A stretch of 64,000 nt of DNA from Neolentinus lepideus HHB14362 ss-1 (Eukaryota > Basidiomycota > Agaricomycetes > Gloeophyllales > Gloeophyllaceae), in NCBI GenBank assembly GCA_001632425.1, contig KV425642.1:1-64000 (forward strand), read 5' to 3'. A program made the position numbers and the translations under genes. Each line of letters starts with the position of its first letter. Position 1 is the first letter of the stretch. Of the stretch, positions 21,736 through 34,157 are shown in pieces. A model generated the notes under the pieces. That model saw only the letters and a program-made list of their open reading frames with translations, did not search any database and was not told the origin of the DNA.

Positions 21736-23966
21736 TGAGAGAGCAGCGAGAAAACCAACTAGAGCGTAGCTTCGCGTGGACGCAGTGGTGGGGGCTGGTT
21801 GGAGAGAGGATGCAGAGTGTCGCAGTAGGTAGACGGCGCGCAATTACTATCTGCAGTGGGGCAGCACAACGTGTGAGAAATCTTTCCGGTCGCGATTGCC
21901 ACTAGCGCGACTTAACACTTAATATATAATTTATTTACTTTTAGCTCGTGGTGGCAAATATACTTGTATGATCATGGCTCGCAGGGGGCAATAATTTAAT
22001 GTTTTTCGTATGCCGCTTACAAATCAATAACATCTGCTTTAAGCCGAGTTGGAGCCCCAGATGGAGTTTTTCACGGTCGCATGGTAATGTAGTCTGAAGG
22101 TTCCAGCAAGATTAATAGAGTTCGGTGCGATTATCATTCGTATGGCACTGAAAGCAACACATCCTCACCCGCTTCAAGGAGACACGAGTGATCGTCAAGC
22201 AGAGGTAGCTATCCGGTGCTGTCGACGGTGACTGCCAGAGCTGCGAAGTCGCACCCAGCTCCCTTGACTCACGCTTCCGGGTTTAACTGAGGTCGGTATA
22301 ACGTGAAGGACTCGTTGTACACGTTTTGCTGCGCATTCTTTCATGGGACAAAGGACACAATATTATCACACTGAACCGCAATGACCCGGTATGACTCACG
22401 TTCATGTGTCTTCTTCGGAAGAATAGAAAGTAACCGATTAAGATGAATGGAGTGCAACCGTTAGTCGAACATATTCTCTTACCGTACTTGCCATACAGCT
22501 TTCGACGGATGCACTAACATACCGACAGTGAGGATGCAAGAAAGCACCGATGAGCGCCCTAAGATCAGCTGTGAACGTCAAGCTGTCCAGTGGGCGTCTT
22601 GTACTGGTATTGTGTCGGAAAGTAATAGGAACAAGATACACATCACCAGTGGAAGTTCTATCCTTCTCGAAAGATGAGGTTCAGATGGTGTTGGTGTTGT
22701 TCGCGGGAATGGCTTATTACACGCACGCCCACGAAGTGACGCGGGACATATGCGAGCAGCACAGCCAACAATAGGTTCCCCGGCGACATCGGCGGTTTTC
22801 GTAGTATATCAAAGCCGTGATACAGTCTTGAGTTCCTTGGTGAAACACCAAGCATGATTCCAGGGATCCAGTCCTGATCACCGGGATGGCTACGTCGTTC
22901 AGGCGCTCAGGTTACTTGGAACGCAAGGCAATGCCGATGTGCACAGCTCTAATTCGGGGGAAGTACCGAAAGCCTTAGTCTGTAAATAGCACATACTCGG
23001 GGTGTACAACTCTCCAGGATAGTCTTGATCCATAGAGATTCGAGTGGACGCTTGGGGCGAGTCAAAATCACGGCGTACGCCAAGTCCATGTCAGCTGCTC
23101 TCGAAGATAAGCGGAGCAACATAGAAAGTCCAAGTCAGTATGACAGAGGACAGGACCATCTCCACAGGGATAGCTGGGATTGAGACAAAGGCACTCCAAA
23201 GGTCTGACACCAATGGTATCGCATAAATAAGACACGGTGAATTTGAAGGAGGGCAATGACGACAGCTGAGCCGTTGACTCAACTTGTATACATGGATCCC
23301 ACACGCGGAAGGACACCGCGGAAAAAGGCGTGCGGAGATATTCAGTTGCGCACAGCAGGTATTTCACCATTGCAAAATAAGCAAGAGGGTCATATGGATA
23401 GCGGACAGGAGAGAGCTTCTATCTGCACTCCCGGACCGCGAATCGGAAACGCATGGGAGATAGAACGGAATAGCGGTGATACAGCATGAATGTCTTTGCT
23501 CGGTTGCTGAAGGGCCGATAGCAGTGCTACGAAAGACAGAGTCCATGATGTGTCTCACGAACATCGTGGGTTACTCTGGGCAGATCAGCTAGAAAGCGCG
23601 CATGGCCAAATTGCCTGACGTTGGCAAAGGGCATGTTTTGTGACTCCAAAGGACTGCCGACAGGCCTCATATAAGCTGTAAGGAAGACCCGAAGGCCCGA
23701 GGACGAGGAAACAAGGACAGGAAACCGTGAGAAACCAAGTAAGCGTATTAGAGGGGGCCAGATTCGGCAGGCTTGCCCCTGACATTGCGAGACTCGGCGG
23801 TAAGCACTTTCGCCTGCCCATTTCCATACCGTGTCATCGTTCTCTCCGCGAAGCTGCCCTGACTATATAAGCCTTTGTTGGCTTTGTTTCTGCCTCTCTG
23901 TGCTTTCTCCCTGACGCACTCCTACTGACACTCCCAACGCACTCTGTCTTCACCGCCACAGCAACC
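21736..23966. other. intergenic
   Basis: About 2.2 kb between ULP1 and the Yippee gene, with no gene I can support. The minus strand holds short hydrophobic frames (for example around 23091-23282) that could be remnants of a membrane-protein gene, but no continuous exon chain could be assembled. Confidence 0.45.
23864..23870 (+). promoter_or_regulatory. TATA box of the Yippee gene
   Basis: TATATAA lies about 97 bp upstream of the ATG at 23967, with a pyrimidine-rich stretch between the two. This is a good core promoter for fungi. Confidence 0.6.
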
Positions 23967-24477
23967 ATGGGCATGAGCTACCGCCAATACTTGCAGGGTG
24001 CCCGCATCTATGGATGCTCTCGCTGCAGGACCCACCTCGCCACTATCCATTCCATGATCTCTAGGGTATATGCTTCCCTCAAGTCCCGATGTCTCGCAGA
24101 CTCACCCGATCCGCAGGCATTCAATGGTCAGCACGGACGGGCCTACTTGTTCGACGTTGTGTGAGTCCAACGTGTCTGGTTCGCTTAGCTATCCGATTTT
24201 ACTTTATGCATTTGCTCCATACATGCAGAGTCAACGTGGTCGAAGGTGAACCAGCAGATCGCCAAATGACGACCGGAAACCATACCGTCCGCGATATCTA
24301 CTGCGTCAAGTGTGGCGCGACGTTGGGCTGGAAATACGTGAGTGTTTCGTGTTCCTTGACGTCATGCTGATCCGTTCATGCCAAACGCTATATTAGGACC
24401 GAGCGTACGAGCCTTCCCAGCGGTACAAGGAGGGCAAGTACATCCTCGAACGCAACCTCCTTACCGACGTCCAGTAG
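23967..24477 (+). CDS. MOH1: Yippee/MOH1 zinc-binding protein
   Basis: Four exons: 23967-24065, 24117-24160, 24229-24337 and 24397-24477; 110 residues, the normal Yippee length. The two zinc-binding pairs are present: [11 protein letters not shown] near residue 18 and [13 protein letters not shown] near residue 72. The family signatures [22 protein letters not shown] and [14 protein letters not shown] lie in the right order. Yippee proteins adopt the beta-tent (CULT-like) fold; the yeast homologue MOH1 is linked to stationary-phase survival, and other fungal members to stress and development. A TATA box and pyrimidine-rich leader suggest strong or regulated expression. Confidence 0.95.
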
Positions 24478-25498
24478 TCGTGTGGACATGGCGTTTTGCC
24501 GCCGGTCTACTCTGCACACACCACGGGCGTCCTGCACTGTTTCGGCATCGGTCTACATCTGTCCACGCGGACACCACATCACATACCAGCACGATACTTC
24601 GCATACCTGGCCATCTCCCGGCGCCAGACCCCATAGAGTTGAACCCGCCTAATATTGTTCTTCGAGCTGCACGCAGCATTTCAGGACTTTGGCCGTCGAT
24701 ATTCAAACCTCGTTGCTCGATGCCTCGTTCAGGTTGGTTGGGCTTTCGGGCAGGATCGCCCGAGTCACAAGGTCGATGGCAAGAGCTGCGTCAGCTCTTT
24801 GCTGTATAATAATCGGTACACCCTTCCTCGACACTGGTCCAGGCTGTACACGTCCTGACCGTGTCTTCCTAGCGACCTTTCTTGCAGGATGGCTTTTTAT
24901 TGAGTCCCCCCTTATGATAAACGTATATATGTATATACAATCACATCTCCGCAGGCTGACGGCCATGCGACACCTTTGCATTTATAGATATCTGTACATT
25001 GTCCCCAGGCTGCTTTTTACATGAATATTTCATGATTGTTCAATACTTTCCATCGACTTATGTACTTATGAAACCAATGATTATCCAGGCCAACGCGAGC
25101 CGTTACTGATATTCGCTGTCCGCAGCGAGGCGCCTGTTCCAGTGCACTCATCACAACTAAGGATGTTCTTTAGTATGTGATCCAAGGGCATGAGCCGTCT
25201 ATAAGAACTGGGTATCTACCACATAGACTCAGGACCTTCTTATCGCGCTGATAGGTTTGCACATACCATCAGTTCCGAGATAAGGATTTCGTGGGGCAAC
25301 ATATGTGTTGGTGTGCAAGTCCCCAATGGAAGAGAGAGCCGAGTAAGCAGGGTCAAATCCTATATCTTTTCGTCGTCTAGACCTAGCGCAATCGTAACTT
25401 TCATTGGTCCCACCAACAACTCCTCCGGTACATCATATCGAGCTTAACATTGACTCTACAGCAGGGGCTGTCACTGGTGAATGGTGCAGATGCATCAA

Positions 25499-25819
25499 CT
25501 AAGCGTCATCTAGTATAGCACTTCTTCCAGAAAGTTCTTCGGATACGGGGGAAAGGCTTATCTCGACAGACGTGAAGACCTTTTCAATGGGTGGCAAGTG
25601 CAAGTCCGTGAGCCAAACAGAGCGAGCGCCGTACTCCTGGCAGGATCCACGTCCTGTCCGCATCAGCAACGCAGCCACTCCCATCGGAGCGGGCTGTGGC
25701 AGTGAAGGAGTCAAATTAGGAATCAGTGCACAACAGGAGACGCGACGAAGACGAAGCAACGTAGCGACGAGCACAAGACCGACGATACAGAGAAGAGAAC
25801 CAGCAGAAGACAGGACCAT
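25499..25819 (-). CDS. possible small single-pass membrane protein
   Basis: A frame of 106 residues from ATG 25817-25819. A hydrophobic segment at residues 5-24 (SAGSLLCIVGLVLVATLLRL) is followed by basic residues, as in a signal anchor. The remainder ends in an acidic, Ser-rich tail. I recognise no family. A plus-strand frame overlaps it fully but starts only at GTG. Coding status is uncertain. Confidence 0.25.
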   Translation of the reverse strand: MVLSSAGSLLCIVGLVLVATLLRLRRVSCCALIPNLTPSLPQPAPMGVAALLMRTGRGSCQEYGARSVWLTDLHLPPIEKVFTSVEISLSPVSEELSGRSAILDDA

Positions 25820-25962
25820 CGGGTGCGCTAGGAATTTAGAGTTAATTAAGGACGCGTTATTTGGGCGTATTTGGCGAACGCCGCCATGGCTGGGGCAGTG
25901 CCGAAATGCCGGAACCCCAGCCTCCAACCCAAAATTCTGGGAGCCCGTATTTATCCTGGTGG

Positions 25963-25969
25963 TATATAA
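25963..25969 (+). promoter_or_regulatory. TATA box
   Basis: TATATAA is followed by a pyrimidine-rich leader, 138 bp before the predicted ATG at 26107. Confidence 0.5.
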
Positions 25970-26106
25970 CCCCGCACCCCATCCTGTCGGCTGGACTCTA
26001 GTCTGGCCTCCTTCCCCGCCTCTGCACCCCCTCCATCACTAGATTTGATTCTAGGCCTTCTTTCCTCCCGACCTCCATAGACACAGAACGCATTCACAGG
26101 GGAAAT

Positions 26107-26481
26107 ATGGGTATGAGGCCACTTTTTGTCAAACGTACTCTTTCGCTTATGCGTCTCGTGTGATCTCTAGCTGCCACAATGGTCTCTGGATCATCTCCCT
26201 TTAATCCCCTGCGAGGAACGCCGAGCGTCTCCTCGCCCCTCGCCAGGTCATCGCCAGTCCCTGTCAGTCCGTTCCAGCGACCCACGCCGATCCGGCATGC
26301 CTCCTTCGCGCGTTCACGTCCGTTGCGACCATTCCCGTCCGTAGCCAACTCGCTTTCGCAACCAAAGTCAGGAGGACAGAACGGAGGCAAGGGTTCGCCA
26401 AAGCTGATCGAGCCTCCGAAAAAGTTCTTCGGGACGTTTTCGCTGAACTTGACTCAGGCGGAGTTGAGCCGGCAGGATTGA
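26107..26481 (+). CDS. small Ser/Pro-rich protein, unrecognised
   Basis: Two exons are predicted: 26107-26110 (only ATGG) and 26171-26481, joined by a 60-bp GT-AG intron, giving 104 residues (MAATMVSGSSPFNP...). If the first exon is wrong, translation could start at ATG 26179 in the same frame. The protein is basic and rich in Ser, Pro and Arg (SPVPVSPFQRPTPIRHASFA), and ends with a conserved-looking segment, PPKKFFGTFSLNLTQAELSR. The TATA box and leader upstream support transcription. The function is unknown. Confidence 0.5.
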
Positions 26482-29400
26482 AGGAGTTCCCCACTTTCAA
26501 GACCAAGACCAAACATCCATTCATTAGCGCTCTTTCCCACTCCCTCTCCGACCGTTCCACTTCTTGGTCCGACCCATCACTTGCCACAACCCCACACCTT
26601 GCCCGTTACTGTCGCCATCTTGTTTTCGCACGATATCTTGTTGGCCCCGAGGATAGAAATTCCCTTATCAAACGCTTGTACTTGTACAATTCGGGCCCGT
26701 ACACTTCAGCCCTGTTTCAATAGATGCGACTAATACGTACATTCACTTTCTAGTTTTCATAGGCTTTTGCGTAGGCAGTAACTGTCTATTCTTTAGTAGC
26801 GTACACACCCGCCGTTGTCTCGCAGTATTTATGACTCCTTGTCCACAGTTATTTATTCTGCAGCAGTTTCTTTAGGCGAACCATTGCGAACCCACAAGGA
26901 CGTACCAGGCTTGCGACAAGTAACCGATTATCCACCGTTAAAAATCGCATATCTACTACCCAAAGATCAAATTTCTCCTAGGATAGACTGGGTCTTTCAA
27001 CGTGACCCCATGTCATGTATAAACAATCGGATGGACGCTACTTGCAATAAGGTGATTCAGTTCCAAACGCAGATTCTGCTTTGGGCCGCCTTTTGAGACG
27101 CCATCGGGGATTGCCGTACGTGGAGCCACGTTCTGGCCGGTTGCCGAAGAGGTCTTGCCTGGCACCGATATCAGCACTGACTGCTGGATTGAAGGCCAAG
27201 TCCAAGGTTGCGAAGCCCAAGTACAGTGTTGGGGTCTCTCATTGGTGTTAAGCGCTTAAGCACTGCCATTGCCACTGCCACTACGCCAGCAGGGGTACGA
27301 GTACGAGTCGCATTTGGCTGTACCCGTGACCCGGTCTCGCAAACAGTGCGTTTGACGCGCTTTTCAAGCCCAAACCGTGTACCCGTACCAACGTATGATA
27401 CGGGTACGCCCTCGGACATCTGTGGGTATACCCGTGCCCATAATGTTGATGATTAGACCTGTGCGCAGGCATCCAATGCAACAGTGCAAGGGCGAAGCGG
27501 CCGCAAGTACATATGATTTAGTATGGGTGCGCGTGATATCGTAGCTCGGATAACTCTGCGATAGCTTTAGATAGACGTCGAGACAAAGGAGGGACACATA
27601 CAATGATCAAACAGGGCTTCGATTTCGTTCGAATTATTTGGTACTAAAACAAGCGAAGGCTGCAGGCTCATGTGTCGCGAGAGGGTAAACTTGTGTATTG
27701 ACTTGGCGGGACAGACAAAATGTTAGCATCAGCATATCCCTGGCTTCGGCTTTTTATGCCTACAGAGAGGCAGAGAGTACAAGCTCGTATCCGAAACTCA
27801 AGACTATGCTATTTGAATCGAGCCTAAATTTAGCACGGATAAACAATCTTCCTTACCTAAGTTCAACTCTGCTCGCTAGCTTTTTGTGTAGGACGCTGGC
27901 TCATACAACCTTCACCTTGAATACCAAATGACGGTTTTCAGCATCGCAATATTAATTACCGTCCTATAGTTGAATGCCCTACTTTCCCATCGGACCACAT
28001 TGCTCATAATCAAACTGACGTACGACATAAATACGCCTCACGCAGAGCAGTTCGCTAATTGTCTCGAGCATGCCTCAGTTTTCCGGGGGGCGGCCCAGAA
28101 TGACCCGTTAATGTCTCGTGTTTCTCAGTCTTTTTGCCTCATAAGTAAGCAAGGCTGACGCTGCTATTAGTTACAGTCTGACAAACCACGTCACTCCAGG
28201 GATGGCACAAATTGAATGCCCTACGAGGCATAACACGTCCGTATTTGGTCATGTCAGGTCATGAAGCTCCTGTCATATGCCCTCAAATCCTCAAGTGGTG
28301 GTCAAATCGGGACCTCCACCTAGGCTCCCGTATGGCCACGTCACCCCACAAGTACACGGACGTCCTTTTAACTTCTATTTGGAATTTTGTCTGGGGACCG
28401 CCTCTCGTGAGAAGAACACAATAAAGTTTTCGGTCTTACCGGACACGCCCAAGCTCGAGGCCAGACCTTTCCGTGCAAGAATGGATCTACGGATCCCTGC
28501 TAGCCCCCTTCGCAAAATGCCCATTCCATACGTGCTTCCTGTACGTTGCTGACTGTGTAGTGGCCTCGTGTTGACAACAGTACGACATTTTCGATTCGAA
28601 ACCTCTGCATTGAACCTTGAGCGTCGCTCTATTAGCACCATGAAAGCGGGGTTATCTGACCATCTTCCAATCGATAGTTGCCGCATGGGTGGTTGGCTTT
28701 AATACAACACCTAGTCTGTCGGAGCTGAGATGTTCTCCGTAGAATCGCCTTTCCCAGATAGAATGAGCATCAAGTAAGCATTGAGTAGGTAATTGCCGTG
28801 TTTTTATTCGCAGATCCAAACATACTGAGATGTCTGTAGATGACGGGACTCCGAATGATCTAGGCTCACATGAGCGGTGGGATAACCTCACGCCGTTCAC
28901 CCCTTCTGTCAGTCCAGGGGGGGAAGAGTGACGAGCCAGCAGGCCAGACCATGGCCGTCCGCTGAATCGGTCACCGCACCGTTTGGGCAGATCTGGGCTG
29001 CTCATGCGCAAATGAGTTCTGGTCATCCAAGACACAGTAAATAATCATCGGTTTCCGATACAGAATACACCTTCCATGCGATATCCTCTCATGTTATGTA
29101 ACCGTGCTAGGTAAGTTCAACATTTCTAGGGTTAGTGTTTTGACCGAACAAGTCTAATATAGGCTGCAATTTGCGTTCTCACAACCACCGGACTCAGTTA
29201 TATTCTGACTTTTGAGCGTCGTGTTAGGTTGTATGGGCGCCCCGATTTGGATAAGGTGCAGTGCAACTCGATACAGCTGCGGTCAACTGTCATACAGACT
29301 GACACCCACAGAACGAGCCATCCTCCCTCTGAGAACATAGGACGCTCATGCACCGCCTGGTGTCTGCTGAGATCCACATCTCGGATGCTGTCTCATATCG

Positions 29401-31284
29401 AGCGTCTGCATGTCCCCTATTCCAAGGAGCACCAGGACCGGAAGAGGGTAGCTTCCAGCGGCGATGCCTCATTTCCAGTATCCCACGAGTATTTATTTAC
29501 AGCCTCCTTAATGCTTCCTAGGCCACAGGATAAATTTACGGAGACGTGAAATTATCAGATATTGTAACGCCACAGCACCAGGCAGTGAATCTCAAACGCC
29601 GATAGGATGAGGATCACATCAATGGGAAGTTACTCAGGCTGGCGTCCAGCACTGCGAAGTCAAGCTTCATCGCTGTTGTCAGTGTTGTTTCGGGCTTGCC
29701 CAGCACCTCCGGAGTATCGCCATAACTGATCCGCTGCGAATTTATAGGTACTAATGCCGGACTCGATACTCGTCGGCCGGTGACCTACCTGTTTGCCACA
29801 CAATTGTGCCTTGAATCTATCCTGCTTATCTGTCAAGCCGTCTTCCTGATGTTCCCGCCTAATTCAGTCCTTCGTCATATGCCGGATCTTGGACTCTGTA
29901 TTTGGATTTTCAGATACTTCGTTCACATGTACTTATTTTGCTCACAGCGTCTTAGATGTCGCCGGCGGTCTAGGGCGAAATCATCAGTCTTCCCGTTCAT
30001 TATAAGCATCGCCACAAGACACGTATAGACCCTGACGATGACTCGGCGCCGTTCTGCAATCATGTTCCTGGACATTAAAGGCCGTGGGACAGGATGTCCT
30101 CGCCTCAGGACAGGTGAAAAGGACTTAGCCGACATTATGGTCGTCTCCACTACCGGCTACTGTTATTTGGTTCGTTGTAAACCCACGCCAGCTGCATTAA
30201 CCAAGCAATAATTTTCGACTCGGGATACCCCTCCCACCGGTAATGTGCTTGCGGCTCCATCCGTGGTTCTCGCAGTGCCTCTCTGGGCTGGAATCACCAT
30301 CGAGCTACGCAAACTCTAGCGGGCCTTGTATACTAATGGGGCCCTGAGATTGTTATGGGTGCGTGTTGTATCTTTTGTTGTAACTACCAATCCTGAGCTC
30401 CGCGCGTAGCGACATTTGCTTCCGCCATGAGCGCTACAGTGGTAGGGTCTCGGCTTCCTATCACGATTAGATTACGTTCATTCCCAGCTTCATACGAGGT
30501 TTGTCCACAGGATCTAATGAGCATGCAGGAAAGCGAATAGACTGCACAGCAGTCCAATTAACAGAAATGAGCTGTCATGTTCGACTATCTGTGCACATGG
30601 ACATTGTCCTAGTAGGGAACGGCGTGCCTGATATGCCGGAGATGGCCGCTGTTGAGGGCGAGCCGGAGAGGGTGTGTCGTCGTCGCCACGAGCGTTCACG
30701 GCGAACTGTAAGAAGTGCGCACAGGCGCTAGCGGGTCTGGGAGGGTCTGCGGAGGGCACACGTCTGCGGTCCGCGGAACAGGGTGACCGAAACGTAAGTT
30801 CATGCCGAGCGCTGCCACCCGGAGGAATGACCGGCCAGGCCGGGAGATATTACCTAATACAGGGCCGGACAAAATAGAGTGGCTCAGAGTGGGCCTGTGT
30901 TTGCTCCGTAATAAAATAGCCCCCGCTTTCAATCCTGAGAACCTCTTAACGCCTCTCGTCTGCGTATTGCCATAACCGCATCCTGGCTGCGTTTTGCAGT
31001 CTTTTCTTTCTCGTTACGACCTCTCTACGACATTGAACGACGCGCTCGGACTTACTCTTTCTTATCCTTGCATTTACTTCAAGTAACGTCTCGTCTTTGG
31101 GTCTCCTATCACTTCTCCGAATCGATATTCCTGGGCTACTGTTTCTCTTCTTTCTTGGAGTTCTCTGCTCTCTGCAACCTGCCTCTGATCATACAATTCC
31201 GCTCGTTCTCCGTTCGTCATTTCTGAGGTGCGCCTCTCGTCTTGGGACTCCTGGTTCTCCCGCTGATCGGCATCGGAATCAGAA
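26482..31284. other. gene-poor stretch of about 4.8 kb
   Basis: No exon chain or known domain was found on either strand. Frames are short and of random composition. It includes a cluster of GGGTAC/GTACCC words near 27290-27450. The stretch just before 31285 is the leader of the Ras gene. Confidence 0.5.
27290..27450. repeat. cluster of GGGTAC/GTACCC words
   Basis: Several copies of GGGTAC and its complement GTACCC alternate here, including a small inverted repeat (ACCCGTA...TACGGGT). This may be a decayed satellite or transposon sub-terminal repeat. Confidence 0.3.
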
Positions 31285-32134
31285 ATGGACAGTTGGAGGG
31301 TCGCCGTTCTGGGTGATGGTGGTGTCGGGAAGACTGCATTGGCAGTGCAGGTAGGGTCTATGACACGTTTATTGCCTCTGCATCCCCTGACTCTTGCCAG
31401 TTCACGTTAAATTGTTTCGTCGGTGAGTCCTGCAAGTATGGATATTAATAGAACGCGCTTGACACAAGTATCTCGCTTTCGCGTTTCATAGAGGTATGCT
31501 TTTCTTCGAGACCTGGCCAGGACAGCGGCTGAAGTTACTACTAGACGTATGATCCAACAATAGAAGACGCTTACAGGAAGCAACTCGTGGTGGATAGCCA
31601 GATGTGCTTTATTGAAGTCATTGACACAGCTGGTCAAGGTTCGTTCACTTTGAAAGATTGTCTGGCCCGGACTAATCTGCGGCCTCGTCAGAGGAATATG
31701 CCACGCTTCGTGACCAATGGGTGCGGTGCGTATCCAACATTCCATGCGACCGCCATCTCTCATGCGAGTGCAGGGAGGGTCAAGGTTTCATCCTCGTATA
31801 CTCTATTGCATCTCGATCAACATTTGACCGGCTCGATGTCTTTCGGCAATCCATGATACGGGTTAAGCGGCAAAAGCCAATATTTATGCTGGTAGGAAAC
31901 AAATGCGACAAGACGTACGAGCGGGAAGTATCGCGCGAAGAAGGTGCTGCATTAGCTCGGACTTTCGGCTGCGAGTTCATGGAAACATCCGCGAGAACCG
32001 CTCACAATGTCGAAAATCTATTTACAACGCTCATCCGCAATTTGCGGGCGACGAAGCAACAAGAACAAGGATCAGCGGGCCCTGGTGGAAGACCACGAAG
32101 GGGGCGGGGTGGTGGAAGGTGTATTATCATGTAG
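31285..32134 (+). CDS. Ras-family small GTPase
   Basis: Predicted exons: 31285-31350, 31401-31422, 31492-31493 (2 nt), 31545-31638, 31692-31725 and 31774-32134; 192 residues. All GTPase boxes are present: G1 GDGGVGKTA, effector region [13 protein letters not shown]3 [16 protein letters not shown]4 GNKCDK and G5 ETSAR. The Gly-Ala/Gln positions look like an active, regulated GTPase. The C-terminus is a Gly/Arg-rich hypervariable tail ending in the CAAX box CIIM, which favours farnesylation and plasma-membrane anchoring. The [11 protein letters not shown] effector loop places it in the Ras (not Rho or Rab) family, near basidiomycete Ras2-type proteins. The two-nucleotide exon is required to give FVETYDP: no single intron here gives the right frame with an AG acceptor. 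Confidence 0.93.
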
Positions 32135-33011
32135 GACATTCCCAGGATACCTTGGTTGTATAGAAAACATCATTCCCCTTTTATGTCTCACGATACCACT
32201 TCACTGGTCTTCTCTCTGCATGCATGGTTTCGTTCCTTCGGAGTGGTTGCGCTATCTCTTTTTCACTGTTGTTGCTGGGTCTGGTGCACATATCTGTTTC
32301 ATGTGAATATACGTTTCTCTACTCTCTTTGCTAGAACGTGATCATCTGCAGCGCTCGTCGTCCAAAAGGTATCCCCAGTATCAAGCACAGTTTCGGATTA
32401 TATCGGGGTGAGCTCTTCGGCGAAGCCATGGAGCATGCCGGTCCCCCTAACGCGGATTTTCTGATGTTATGGATCAGACATCTCCTTAACCCAAAGCTTA
32501 TATCGCGATTTTCGCGGAACATGATTCCCCATGTCGAGGGTGTGTAAGGCTTCCGACATATTATCTCAAAATGTGCATGACGGGCTTTGGAGAACAGCGG
32601 CTACCGGCTGAAATTGTCTATTTTTTGTGCAATATTGCACATGAGACCTTGACCATCTCGCCGACATGTCGCATACTGAGCTCGTAGCTCAAGCGCTCAT
32701 ATGCGGTACACACCAAGTACACGTCGTGCAAGACGTTGCAAGGACGAGTGCAGTCGATCTGCACCGGGCACCCATGACATCGGTCAAATCTGGACCACTC
32801 ACGTCTGGCTATGTGAATAGGCCGACGTGGCCGCAGTACTGCCGTTTCCAGATCTTAAGGAGCGCCTCTGCCACTGGCCGCCCTCTAAAATCTACTAAGT
32901 GGACTTGTCTCCCTGTGAACACCGTTGCTCGCCTACTCGGGTTCACTGAGGAGACGTCGCTAGCAAGTCTAGACTTGTTAGCAGTTCAAAAAGTCAGACT
33001 ACGAGGAGATA
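32135..33011. other. intergenic
   Basis: About 880 bp with no supported gene. Frames at 32338-32547 and 32666-33031 have no recognisable character. Confidence 0.5.
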
Positions 33012-34051
33012 ATGGGAAACTCCTCGACTGAGGTCATCTGTGCCGTACCGAATTTTTTCGTTCAATCCATTCCAGACGGAGAGCAATTCGAAGTCCAAAA
33101 GGCTCGCCTCCAGGATGGAAGTGAAATATTTCGTGCGTACTCCCGGACGATGCAGTTCGCTTTATATAACACAGGCATCAGGTGATATGTTCCTGTTCTG
33201 TGATCCAAGCCCTGCTGTCGCAGGTGATCAGGTTCTGAAGCTCCAGGAGAATGCTAGTACACTAGCCACACTGCTACGGCTTCTACACAACCCGCCGGCG
33301 CCCATAGCTGCCCCATGCTCTGAGGAGGATGAGGATGACATCGACATTACCGCGCGAGTAGACATTGATAATGTCATACCCTTGCCAGTACTTCGCACTT
33401 TACTGGATCTTGCGGACAAATATGCACTTTCCGACTCTATTGTGCACAGTTTGCATTCCCATTTAGCGGCTCAAGTCTCTCTGTTTCCCCTTGAAATATA
33501 TGCCTACGCAGTACAACATGGGTTGCGGAAGATTGCCACCGATGCAAGTGCGTATCTCCTCTACCCAAGCTTGTCGACATACACGTCTCGTGAAATATCG
33601 ATCATTCCATCTTCGGAAGCATACCATGAGCTAGTGCTGCTTCACTACGAGAGAGTAAAGCAGCTCAAAGACTTGCTTCGCGGGGAGGAGATCTTTCCGC
33701 ATGGATACGGGAAATGCCTTCGCCATGGCGATGACACAAGGCTCGCCTGGGGGACGTATAAACACAACTTAATACTCAAGTTAGAGGCAGGTAGGCTGTC
33801 GCAGATAGGCCTTCCCAGGGGTGTTGCTGATCACGACTGCTAGGAACGGATGTCACGGCGGAAATGCGGGGTATCTCATCGACACTACATCAGTGTGAGG
33901 TGTGCCACAGAGCTTGCGAAGCTGCCTTGGACATGCTAGATGTCAGTAAATATTCATTAGTGGCCGGTGCCTTTGGCTGATGCCGACTTCTCAGTATAAA
34001 TTTAGAAAGGTTATCAAGAGAATTGATCAATTGCCAATGGCGCAAAAGTGA
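33012..34051 (+). CDS. BTB/POZ domain protein (basidiomycete type)
   Basis: Four exons: 33012-33132, 33182-33790, 33844-33941 and 33995-34051; 294 residues. The BTB fold starts at EQFEVQKARLQDGSEIFRDM (residues ~24-43) and continues through LQENASTLATLLRLLHNPP. A short acidic insert (EEDEDDIDI) follows, then the helical VLRTLLDLADKYALSDSIVH segment. The second half holds features I associate with a large basidiomycete BTB family: ASAYLLYPSLSTYTSREI, EAYHELVLLHYERV and FPHGYGKC. It ends in a Cys-containing part (CEVCHRACEAALDML) and YKFRKVIKRIDQLPMAQK. Its role may be as a Cullin-3 adaptor or another protein-interaction module; no target is known. Confidence 0.85.
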
Positions 34052-34157
34052 CTGACACACAACCGAAAAGTGTACATGGTCTAGTACATTAGCGTCGTCA
34101 GATTATCTGTAAGTCGTGGGATGGGTATCTTGAATACCATCAGACGGGTGTGATCCC

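Larger units (their letters stand above)
24478..26106. other. intergenic
   Basis: Spacer of about 1.6 kb. Apart from the doubtful small minus-strand frame at 25499-25819 and the TATA box at 25963, no element was recognised. The part after 25970 is strongly pyrimidine-rich, like a promoter and leader. Confidence 0.45.

Noticed and set aside
24378..24809. 143-residue plus-strand frame
   Set aside because: It overlaps the last Yippee exon in another frame and continues into 3' non-coding DNA. No protein-like features.
25572..26042. 156-residue plus-strand frame
   Set aside because: It begins at GTG, has no domain and runs through the TATA and pyrimidine-rich promoter of the next gene.
27970..29035. 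Cluster of short frames on both strands
   Set aside because: Several were read for membrane segments or motifs. None formed an exon chain, and no family was recognised.
32666..33031. 121-residue plus-strand frame before the BTB gene
   Set aside because: It overlaps the BTB start in a different frame and has no recognisable motif.
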